Below, in pieces: positions 53,490-61,653 of a DNA stretch of 64,000 bases (position 1 is its first letter; each line of letters opens with the position of its first letter). A program made the position numbers and the translations under genes. The stretch spans positions 561,722 to 625,721 of the forward strand of contig JAEWHC010000005.1 of assembly GCA_023387985.1 (NCBI GenBank), read 5' to 3'. The notes under the pieces were generated by a model. It ran no database searches, was not told the DNA's origin, and worked only from the letters and a program-made list of their open reading frames with translations. The DNA comes from Bacteroidota bacterium (GTDB taxonomy: Bacteria; Bacteroidota; Bacteroidia; Chitinophagales; Chitinophagaceae).

Positions 53490-56339
53490 ATGCGAGGCTT
53501 TCTGCTGATTCCGGGACTATTGATTTGCATGGTTTCACTTGGCCAGCGGAACATCGGACTGCCGGAAATATTTAATTTTTCAAAAACCGGATACCGGGCC
53601 GGATTGCAGAATTGGAGTTTCGCATCCTACTATAACGAGATTTTGCTGGTTGCCAACAATGAGGGTTTACTAACTTTCAATGGTCTTGACTGGCAACTTT
53701 TTCCCTTGCCGGGTAAAACCATCGTCCGTTCGGTGCTGGTTAAAGACAACCGTATTTATGTGGGCGGACAGGACGAATTTGGATATTTTAAACCCAATGA
53801 AAATGGAGTTCTTGTTTTTTATGATCTCAAACCTTCACTGGGTCCGGCAGGCGGCTTTGGGGATGTGTGGCAATTGGTTGATTTCCAGGATGCTGTATTT
53901 CTGCGAACCAACAAATACATATACCAGGTAGGTAACGGAGAAAGCAAAACTTATGCAACTGCGGGAACCTGGCATTTTTTGGGCGATTTTCACGATGATC
54001 TTTTCGTTCAGGATTCAGAAAAAGGCCTACTTGTTTTGAAAGACGGAAAGTTCAGCCCTGTTTCCGCCACTTTCAGTTTTCCGGATTATGCAATTATCTG
54101 TGGAATACTGCCCGGCAAAAACAATGAGGCATTGATTTTTACCCGGCGGCATGGCCTGTTCAAATGGCAGGACAACCAGGTGAGTGCAGCCACCAGCTCA
54201 AACAATTGGCAGGGCGACCAGGTGTACACGGTCAAACTGCTCGACAGCAGTTCAATTGCCCTCGGCACAACGAATTCCGGACTGAAGATCATTGATTTCA
54301 ACGGCAATGTAATTGAACATTACGCCTTACAGGAAGGCCTGCGAAATGAAAATGTGCTTGCACTATCAGCCGACAGGAACGGGAACATCTGGCTTGGACT
54401 GGACAATGGCATCGCTCTCGTAGGAAGAAATAACGCATTGAAGCTGATCGATCCTGCCAGGAACGGTAATTCAGGCTATACAGCGAGAATTTTCAAGGAC
54501 CGTTTGTATGTCGGCACCTCAAACGGATTATATTCCACACCTGTTGATCCCTTAAAAGATATCAGTTACGAAAAATCGGCCTTTCACCGGGTTGCACATT
54601 CACAGGGACAGGTATGGAATCTTTCAGAATTAAAAGGCAATTTATATATGGGCCACCATGAAGGGGCTTTTTTGATTGAAAATGACCAGGCGAGGCTTCT
54701 TTCGCCGCAAACGGGCATTTGGAATTTTCAGCAGGAAAACGGCAGTTCCGACCTTTTGCTGGGTACCTATGAAGGCCTTAAAATCATGTCGGAAAACCTT
54801 AACGGGCTTCGCTCAATCGCACCGGATTTTCGTGAGTCAAGCCGCTATGTGGAACAGGACGATGCGGGAAACACCTGGATTTCGCATCCCTATCATGGAA
54901 TTTTCCGTATAGGACCTGAAAAAACAAACCGGAAAATCACCGGTCCCTTTTCCAAAAAAGACGGGCTGCCTTCCCTGCTGAACAATTTTGTTTTTTACAT
55001 CAACAATGAGGTAATCGCAGCAACGGAAGGAGGTCTTTACCGTTTTAATGCGGAAATAGGACGATTCGGTCCTCATCCCGAATTCATGAATTCTATTGGC
55101 ACCAAAAGCATTCGTTACCTGCATGAGGATCAGTCAGGAAAGATCTGGTTTGTGCATGAAAAAAATCTTGGCTACCTGGAAAGAACTACGGAGGGTTACC
55201 GGGTGATTGAGATTCCGGAAATACAAAACCGGCTGCTGAGCGGTTTTGAACTGGTTTATGCTTATAATGATCGCAATACGTTTTTGGCAGGGGAAAACGG
55301 GATCTTTCATCTCAATACTTCCAAATACAATCCTTTCCAATCGTCGAGGCGGGCCTACCTGCGCAGCGTGGTGATGTATGGCAATAAAGACAGCCTCCTT
55401 TTTGGCGGATTTCTTGAGGGTAAACTGAAAAAAGCCCCTATAATCCCACCGGGGTCACGCAACATTACTTTTCATTTTTCCTCTCCGCATACGGCCACCA
55501 ATAACCAGCCGGAATTCAGTTACCGCTTAAAGAATTTTGAAAACCATTGGAGCGAATGGAGCACGAGGTCTGAAAAAGAATATACCAACCTGCCCGGAGG
55601 AAATTATGTATTTGAAGTTAAACTGCGCCTGCCATCCGGATTAGAGTCCATTACAGATTCCTTTGAATTTTCGGTAAAACCGCCATGGTATCTTACGAAT
55701 TTGGCGAAGATCAGTTATTTGATTTTCCTGTTGTCGGTAATGTATAGCATATACCGGCAACAACAGAAGAAACTGATGCGGCAGATTTTAAGTCATAATG
55801 AAGAACAGCGTAAACTCAAATACATTCATGAACTGGAACGGGACCAGGCAGAAAAAACATTTATGCAATTGAAGAACCAGGTTTTGGAAGATGAGATCCG
55901 GTTCAAGAATTCACAATTGGCAAATAATGCCATGCACCTGGTGCAAAAAGGAGAACTGATGGCAAGAATGAAATCCAACCTGGAAAACCTCTACAAAAAA
56001 TTGCCCAGCCAACAGGGGAAAAAAGAAGTGAAATCACTGATCAAATCTCTCGATGCGGATGAATCATTCGAAGAGGATTGGGAACAATTTTCACAGCACT
56101 TTGATACCGTGCACAGTAATTTTTTCAATATATTGAAAGCCACATACCCTCAACTTTCCCCGAATGATCTGAAACTCTGCGCTTATCTGCGCATCAACCT
56201 GAATACGAAAGAGATTGCACGCATGCTGAACATTTCGGTGCGTGGCGTTGAGATCAGCCGTTACCGGTTAAGGAAGAAATTGAATTTGGAAACGAGTGAA
56301 AATTTGAATGAATTTTTGATGGGGATTGAGAGCCTTTAA
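53490..56339 (+). CDS. Membrane-spanning one-component regulator with beta-propeller sensor and LuxR-type HTH
   Basis: 949 aa. Signal peptide (1-18), a periplasmic two-bladed-set propeller region (about 25-640, with repeats such as GNIWLGLDNGIAL and GKIWFVHEKNLGYL), a Y_Y_Y domain (about 650-730, FSYRLKNFENHWSEW), one membrane helix (about 734-754), a cytoplasmic coiled coil (755-840) and a C-terminal HTH (889-933, LSPNDLKLCAYLR... TKEIARMLNIS). There is no histidine kinase, ATPase or receiver domain, so the signal must pass straight to the DNA-binding part. It probably senses a glucan fragment and activates the divergent susC operon. A TAGGTTTA box lies at 53466-53473, just behind the third operator repeat, suggesting self-regulation. 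Confidence 0.88.
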   Translation: MRGFLLIPGLLICMVSLGQRNIGLPEIFNFSKTGYRAGLQNWSFASYYNEILLVANNEGLLTFNGLDWQLFPLPGKTIVRSVLVKDNRIYVGGQDEFGYFKPNENGVLVFYDLKPSLGPAGGFGDVWQLVDFQDAVFLRTNKYIYQVGNGESKTYATAGTWHFLGDFHDDLFVQDSEKGLLVLKDGKFSPVSATFSFPDYAIICGILPGKNNEALIFTRRHGLFKWQDNQVSAATSSNNWQGDQVYTVKLLDSSSIALGTTNSGLKIIDFNGNVIEHYALQEGLRNENVLALSADRNGNIWLGLDNGIALVGRNNALKLIDPARNGNSGYTARIFKDRLYVGTSNGLYSTPVDPLKDISYEKSAFHRVAHSQGQVWNLSELKGNLYMGHHEGAFLIENDQARLLSPQTGIWNFQQENGSSDLLLGTYEGLKIMSENLNGLRSIAPDFRESSRYVEQDDAGNTWISHPYHGIFRIGPEKTNRKITGPFSKKDGLPSLLNNFVFYINNEVIAATEGGLYRFNAEIGRFGPHPEFMNSIGTKSIRYLHEDQSGKIWFVHEKNLGYLERTTEGYRVIEIPEIQNRLLSGFELVYAYNDRNTFLAGENGIFHLNTSKYNPFQSSRRAYLRSVVMYGNKDSLLFGGFLEGKLKKAPIIPPGSRNITFHFSSPHTATNNQPEFSYRLKNFENHWSEWSTRSEKEYTNLPGGNYVFEVKLRLPSGLESITDSFEFSVKPPWYLTNLAKISYLIFLLSVMYSIYRQQQKKLMRQILSHNEEQRKLKYIHELERDQAEKTFMQLKNQVLEDEIRFKNSQLANNAMHLVQKGELMARMKSNLENLYKKLPSQQGKKEVKSLIKSLDADESFEEDWEQFSQHFDTVHSNFFNILKATYPQLSPNDLKLCAYLRINLNTKEIARMLNISVRGVEISRYRLRKKLNLETSENLNEFLMGIESL

Positions 56340-56370
56340 CAGCGCAAACTATGAATGTAAAATGTATAAA

Positions 56371-56510
56371 ATAATTTCACCCTTTCGTGGTTTTTGCTTT
56401 AGATAAACTATGCCATTTAAATTTCACGTCTTGGGGGTTGAGGCTATAATAATTTCACCTTTTCGGGTTTTGCAACATGGGAATGATTTTATTTTTATAA
56501 TAATTTCAAC
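56371..56510. repeat. Three direct repeats of ATAATTTCA in a convergent spacer
   Basis: Copies start at 56371, 56449 and 56500. Copies 1 and 2 share a longer stretch of about 25 bases (ATAATTTCACC, then TTTCG, then GTTTTTGC or GTTTTGC); a weaker copy AAATTTCAC lies near 56419. The spacer (56340-56556) separates the converging regulator and tex genes. No terminator is clear. Confidence 0.6.
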
Positions 56511-56556
56511 CCTAAAATAATTGTTCGACTTATACATGGCAACCTGCAAATGGAAT

Positions 56557-58812
56557 TTATTTCTTAAACCTATTCTTCAACGCATCCAAGCCCGATTGGA
56601 AATCCTTTTCAGGTTTTGGCTTTGATTTTGAATTGAAGTTTTTTCCCGCCGGCTTAGCCGATTGATTTTCATTTTTCGGCATTGCTTCCTTTATGCTTAA
56701 TGAAATCCTGTTTCTTTTTACATCCACCTCCAAAACCGTTACCATTACTTTTTGATTCAGCTTAACCACCTGGTTGGGATCGCTGACGAATTTATTCGCC
56801 AACTGAGAAATATGCACCAATCCATCCTGTTTAACACCCACATCCACGAAGGCACCGAAATTGGTGATGTTCGTAATTATTCCCGGGATGATCATACCGG
56901 TTTTCAGATCTTCAGGTGATGAGATTCCTTCAGCAAAGCGGAATTCCTCAATGGCCTCACGCGGATCACGACCCGGCTTTGTCAATTCATGCAAAATATC
57001 GGTAATGGTATACAGGCCAACCGATTCACTGACAAAATCCTTTGGATTTAATTGTTTGCGCAGGTCTGCACTTTGAATCAACTCGGTTACCGAACAACTT
57101 AGTTTTTCCGACATGGCTTCAACTACATGATAGCTTTCCGGGTGAACAGCCGAATTGTCCAATGGATTCCCGGCATTTGGAATGCGCAAAAAACCGGCAG
57201 ATTGTTCAAATGCCTTCGGACCGAGCAAGGGCACTTTTAATAATTCGTGCCGCTTTTTGAACGGACCATTCTGAACGCGGTATTCCACTATATTTTTCGC
57301 GGTTGACGCGGTTAGTCCAGAAACATAGCTGAGCAAATGTTTACTTGCGGTATTCACATCCACACCCACAAAATTCACGCAGCTTTCTACCACGGTGTCG
57401 AGGCTTTCTTTTAAACGCTTCTGATTTACATCATGCTGGTACTGACCCACTCCTATGCTTTTTGCGTCAATTTTCACCAATTCACTTAACGGATCCAACA
57501 ATCGTCTGCCAATGCTGATCGCGCCGCGAACGGTTACATCCTCGTTCGGGAATTCTTCCCTCGCCACTTCGCTGGCAGAATAAATGGAAGCGCCACTTTC
57601 GTTTACCATGAAAATGGAAACGGGTCGGTCAAAATCAATACTGCGAACCAGGTTTTCAGTCTCCTTACCCGCCGTTCCGTTACCATAGCCAATGGCATCA
57701 ATCCGGTGCTTATTAACGAGCTGCTTCAGGGTTTCTGCTGCAGCCAACCACTCATTTTGTGGCGGGTGCGGAAACACGGTTTTGTATTCCAGGAACCGGC
57801 CGGTCTCATCAAGGCAGACCACTTTGCAACCGGTGCGAAAGCCGGGATCAATGGCCATCACACGCTTTTGGCCGAGCGGTGAAGCCAACAACAATTGACG
57901 CAAGTTTTCTGCAAACACATGGATCGCCTCTTCATCTGCCCGGTTTTTGCTACTCACCCGAAATTCCGTTTCTATGGATGGCTTCAACAGGCGGCCATAA
58001 GCATCTTCGATAGCCAACTCAAGTTGTTTCGATGCCGTATTTGACGCCTTCACAAATTCCTTTTTGATCGCGGCAATCGCTGCCTCCTTTTCAACTGAAA
58101 GCTCCATGATCAGGAAACCTTCTTTCTCCCCTCGCCGTATTGCCAGTATACGATGCGATGGCGACTGCGCAAGACTTTCGCTGTAATCGAAATAATCCCG
58201 GTATTTCTGCGCCTCTTGCAGTTCTTTTTTTGTTGTCATGGCGCGGGAGGAAATGGCAGCGCTTTCTTCGAATATCTTCCGCAGCAGGTTCCTTGACTTT
58301 TCACTTTCAGCAACCCATTCCGCCATAATATCACGGGCTCCCTGCAAAGCTTCCTCAATATTTTTTACTTGTTCACTAAGGTATTTTTCCGATTCTTTTC
58401 CAATATCAATATTTTCCTGTTCAAAAATAATTTTTGCCAGTGGCTCTAATCCTTTTTCTATGGCGACAGTAGCGCGGGTTTTCCGTTTAGGTTTAAAAGG
58501 CAAATAAATATCTTCCAGTTCGTTGGAGTTGTACGTGTTTTCAATCCGCGCTTTTAATTCCGGTGTCAATTTGCCGGCTTCTTCAATGGTTTTCAGAACC
58601 GTTTCTTTCCTTTTCTCCAGTTCGTCATAATATTTGATCTCAGCGATAACCTTGCCTACCTTAACCTCATCCATATTGCCGGTTTGCTCTTTCCGGTAAC
58701 GACTGATGAATGGGATGGTGGACCCTTCATCGTGAAGTTTTTGTACGTTTTCAATGAAACGGGTTTGTAAGGATAGCCCCGAGGCTATTTGTTGGATATA
58801 TTTTATTTGCAT
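56557..58812 (-). CDS. tex: Tex-family transcription accessory protein with S1 domain
   Basis: 751 aa, normal length. Order: N-terminal helical region (FISRYRKEQTGNMDEV near 36-51), YqgF-like domain (AIDPGFRTGCKVVCLD near 321-336), helix-hairpin-helix part (GLTASTAKNIVEYRVQNGPFKKR), and an S1 RNA-binding domain near 640-710 (GIITNITNFGAFVDVGVKQDGLVHISQL). The C-terminus is basic and probably disordered. Tex binds nucleic acids and RNA polymerase-associated complexes. It lies behind a 393-base spacer rich in repeats. Confidence 0.95.
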   Translation of the reverse strand: MQIKYIQQIASGLSLQTRFIENVQKLHDEGSTIPFISRYRKEQTGNMDEVKVGKVIAEIKYYDELEKRKETVLKTIEEAGKLTPELKARIENTYNSNELEDIYLPFKPKRKTRATVAIEKGLEPLAKIIFEQENIDIGKESEKYLSEQVKNIEEALQGARDIMAEWVAESEKSRNLLRKIFEESAAISSRAMTTKKELQEAQKYRDYFDYSESLAQSPSHRILAIRRGEKEGFLIMELSVEKEAAIAAIKKEFVKASNTASKQLELAIEDAYGRLLKPSIETEFRVSSKNRADEEAIHVFAENLRQLLLASPLGQKRVMAIDPGFRTGCKVVCLDETGRFLEYKTVFPHPPQNEWLAAAETLKQLVNKHRIDAIGYGNGTAGKETENLVRSIDFDRPVSIFMVNESGASIYSASEVAREEFPNEDVTVRGAISIGRRLLDPLSELVKIDAKSIGVGQYQHDVNQKRLKESLDTVVESCVNFVGVDVNTASKHLLSYVSGLTASTAKNIVEYRVQNGPFKKRHELLKVPLLGPKAFEQSAGFLRIPNAGNPLDNSAVHPESYHVVEAMSEKLSCSVTELIQSADLRKQLNPKDFVSESVGLYTITDILHELTKPGRDPREAIEEFRFAEGISSPEDLKTGMIIPGIITNITNFGAFVDVGVKQDGLVHISQLANKFVSDPNQVVKLNQKVMVTVLEVDVKRNRISLSIKEAMPKNENQSAKPAGKNFNSKSKPKPEKDFQSGLDALKNRFKK

Positions 58813-59205
58813 AAAAGTTTAAGGTCAAAAAATGTAAAAATAAAAAAAACGAACAGCACATCGATGTGCCAAAATATTGTCCGGTAAATATTTTTTGGAC
58901 GGCGCATTTATGTGTGTTCGATATTCAACAAAAATGAAAACATGATTTATTGATAACACGTAAAATGTGCATAGAAATCATATAGGCATAGGCATGCTAA
59001 ATAATAAGAAGAAAACATAAAACTTACCCCTTAAACGCGTTATTGATATGCAGGTAATGGAAAATGTCTTTAATTAATTTCTTGAAAACATATTTAAATA
59101 GGCGCGTTTAATGCTTTACCACGTAAAACCCCGCGTGACCAAAGGCGCATAGAAAAAATAGTAATTGTGCGTTTCTGCAAATCAATAAAATCTGTACTCA
59201 TCCGC
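58813..59205. other. Repeat-rich spacer between lysS and tex
   Basis: 393 bases without a supported gene. It contains the perfect palindrome GCACATCGATGTGC (58856-58869). That lies inside a larger imperfect inverted repeat with arms CGAACAGCACAT (58850) and ATGTGTGTTCG (ending 58920). A 9-bp inverted pair TTAAACGCG (59031-59039) / CGCGTTTAA (59103-59111) follows. Direct repeats are TTATTGATA (58948 and 59040), CACGTAAAA (58957 and 59120) and GCATAGAAA (58969 and 59147). It may be a structured RNA, a decayed mobile element or the tex leader. Confidence 0.5.
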
Positions 59206-60774
59206 TCAACCTGCGCCAACCGCGTTCCCCCTATTTTCCCTGTCTTTATCTGCTTCATCAAACTTCTCCGGGCGCATCATCGGAAAAAACAATACATCCT
59301 GTATACTGGCCTTGTTGGTCATCACCATGACCAAACGATCAATGCCAATGCCAATACCGGAAGTCGGAGGCATACCATATTCCAGGGCCCGGAGAAAATC
59401 GTAATCGATAAACATCGCTTCATCATCACCGCGTTCCATAAGTTTTGTTTGCTCTTCAAAACGTGCACGCTGATCAATGGGATCATTCAATTCACTATAT
59501 GCATTCGCCAGTTCTTTGCCATTTACCATCAGCTCAAAGCGCTCTACCAATCCGGGTTTGCTACGGTGCTTTTTTGTTAGTGGGCTCATCTCTACGGGGT
59601 AGTCCATGATGAAGGTTGGCTGTATGAAAGTTTTCTCGCTGGTTTCGCCGAAAATCTCATCAATCAATTTCCCTTTACCCATTGTAGCATCTGTATGGAT
59701 ATGGAGATTTTTACAAACTTCGCGCAAACCATCTTCGTCCATCGCAGAAATGTCGATTCCGGTATTTTCTTTGATGGCATCCATAATGGTTATCCGTTTG
59801 AATGGCGCTTTGAAATTTATGATTTTATCTTCCAGCGGAACCTCAGTAGTTCCGTGCAAGGCTAATGCAACGGTTTCAAGTAGTTGTTCAGTGATTTCCA
59901 TCATCCAGAAATAATCTTTATAAGCGGTGTACCATTCCAGGATGGTAAATTCAGGATTGTGGGTACGGTCCATGCCTTCATTGCGGAAATTCCGGCTGAA
60001 TTCATACACCCAATCAAAACCACCAACGATTAATCTTTTCAAATACAATTCATTTGCTATTCGCATGTACATGGGTACGTCCAACGCGTTGTGGTGCGTC
60101 AGAAACGGACGGGCAGCTGCTCCACCGGGAATGGATTGAAGCACCGGCGTATCTACTTCAATGGCACCCCGCTCATTCAGGAAATCGCGGATGGTGTTCA
60201 TCAATTTAGTACGCTGCAGAAAGGTTTTCTTTACGTCCGGATTCACCACCAAATCAGCATAGCGCTGACGGTATTTGAATTCAGGATCGGTAACCTCATC
60301 AAACACATGGCCTTCCTCATCGCGCTTAACCACCGGCAAGGGTTTCAGGCTTTTCGCCAATAAAGTCAGGGTTTGGGCATGAATGCTTGTTTCACCGGTT
60401 TTGGTAACAAAAACAAATCCGGTTACCCCTATGAAATCACCGAGGTCAAGTCCTCGTTTTACCAACAGGTCCCATTCACTTTTATCTTCACCCGGATACA
60501 AATCATCCCTGCGAACATAAAGCTGGATAATTCCTTTACTATCCTGGATTTTTATAAAAAATACCTTGCCTTTATCGTTGATGGTCATAATGCGCCCTGC
60601 TACACACACCGAAGCAAAATCTTGCTTCCTTTCTTCCGTAAATTGCTCTTTGATTTCTGTTGAAAAATGACTGACAGGATAAAGTGCTGCGGGAAATGGT
60701 TCAATGCCTCCCTCCTTCAGCCGGTTCAGGGTCTCCCTTCTCAGTACTTCATGTTCGCTCAAATGCTGGCTCAT
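59206..60774 (-). CDS. lysS: Lysyl-tRNA synthetase, class II
   Basis: 522 aa, full length. Joins lysine to tRNA-Lys. N-terminal OB-fold anticodon domain (VCVAGRIMTINDKGKVFFIKI near 57-77), class II motif 2 (FRNEGMDRTHNPEFTILEWY near 270) and motif 3 (GIGIGIDRLVMVMT near 480-493). The ~30-residue C-terminal tail after DVLFFPMMRPE is charged and short. Preceded 19 bases upstream by TAACTTTG. Single-gene unit, upstream of tex on the same strand. Confidence 0.97.
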   Translation of the reverse strand: MSQHLSEHEVLRRETLNRLKEGGIEPFPAALYPVSHFSTEIKEQFTEERKQDFASVCVAGRIMTINDKGKVFFIKIQDSKGIIQLYVRRDDLYPGEDKSEWDLLVKRGLDLGDFIGVTGFVFVTKTGETSIHAQTLTLLAKSLKPLPVVKRDEEGHVFDEVTDPEFKYRQRYADLVVNPDVKKTFLQRTKLMNTIRDFLNERGAIEVDTPVLQSIPGGAAARPFLTHHNALDVPMYMRIANELYLKRLIVGGFDWVYEFSRNFRNEGMDRTHNPEFTILEWYTAYKDYFWMMEITEQLLETVALALHGTTEVPLEDKIINFKAPFKRITIMDAIKENTGIDISAMDEDGLREVCKNLHIHTDATMGKGKLIDEIFGETSEKTFIQPTFIMDYPVEMSPLTKKHRSKPGLVERFELMVNGKELANAYSELNDPIDQRARFEEQTKLMERGDDEAMFIDYDFLRALEYGMPPTSGIGIGIDRLVMVMTNKASIQDVLFFPMMRPEKFDEADKDRENRGNAVGAG

Positions 60775-60793
60775 AGTTTTTCTTTTGAGCGTG

Positions 60794-60801
60794 CAAAGTT
60801 A
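60794..60801 (-). promoter_or_regulatory. Possible -7 box for lysS
   Basis: TAACTTTG followed by C on the minus strand, 19 bases before the lysS ATG. No good -33 element at the usual distance. Confidence 0.45.
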
Positions 60802-61008
60802 GGGAATGTCGGTTTGCAGTTTGTAGTCGCAAAGGATCGGGAGCGGTTTGCGGCGGAATTTGTGTAAGCAAGGGGGAGCTTTTGGGAAAATTTTGCAACG
60901 GTGAGCATAAGTCAGGCATCCTTTCCGTACAGGTAGGGAGCACGCTGCTTCGCCCGGTAAAAAGAGACCCTGCTTGCTGACGAAAGAACATTTATCAACT
61001 GCTCAATC

Positions 61009-61653
61009 TTAATTACCCGCATCTCTGTCCGGGGAATTATTTTCCATTAAAATAGACTTATAGATCAATGCTGCCATTCCTTTGGCCCCTAATTTTTCGC
61101 TGATATTCCGGCGATGGGTTTGAATGGTCAGCTCGCTGAGGTAGAGTTCAGCAGCAATCTCCCTGTTGTTTTTGCCTGCGGCGATTAGTGTGATTATTTC
61201 TTTTTCGCGGCGGGTGAGTTTGAGCTGGGTGGTGAACAGATCCTGAGATTGTTCCCGGGCAACAATGCCTGGATCTAAGAATTTTTTACCTTCTTTTAAA
61301 CAGGCGATGCCATATTCGAGTACTTCCTGTCCCGATGTCTTCAACACATAAGCATCACCGTTAAATTGCTGAACAGAAAGCCGGATGTCGGCAGGCTGGT
61401 ACATTGAAAGGATCATCACCTTAGTGCTTGGGTAATGTGCTTTCACTTCTTCAAGTAACTTTAGCCCGTTATGGGGCGGCAGGTTTACATCCAATAGCAG
61501 GATGTCTACCGCATGTTGGGATAATTGTTTCCACATTTCATCCGCATTCGTGGCGGTAAAGGCCAGTTTGAGGCTTTTATCATCCCTGATAAGGTTGGCC
61601 AGGCCATCGGCAAAGAGGCGATGGTCGTCTACAATGGCTATATAAAAAATCAT
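61009..61653 (-). CDS. NarL/LuxR-type response regulator
   Basis: 214 aa. Receiver domain with acidic pocket IVDDHRLF (8-15), phosphorylation site Asp55 (LLLDVNLPP) and the conserved Lys near 104 (VLKTSGQE), then a linker and a LuxR-type HTH (about 145-205, LTRREKEIITLIAAGKNNREIA, SELTIQTHRRNI). Its ATG overlaps the sensor kinase stop by one base (TGATG), so the two form a coupled two-component system. DNA targets unknown; the divergent LamG-like gene upstream of the pair is one candidate. Confidence 0.95.
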   Translation of the reverse strand: MIFYIAIVDDHRLFADGLANLIRDDKSLKLAFTATNADEMWKQLSQHAVDILLLDVNLPPHNGLKLLEEVKAHYPSTKVMILSMYQPADIRLSVQQFNGDAYVLKTSGQEVLEYGIACLKEGKKFLDPGIVAREQSQDLFTTQLKLTRREKEIITLIAAGKNNREIAAELYLSELTIQTHRRNISEKLGAKGMAALIYKSILMENNSPDRDAGN

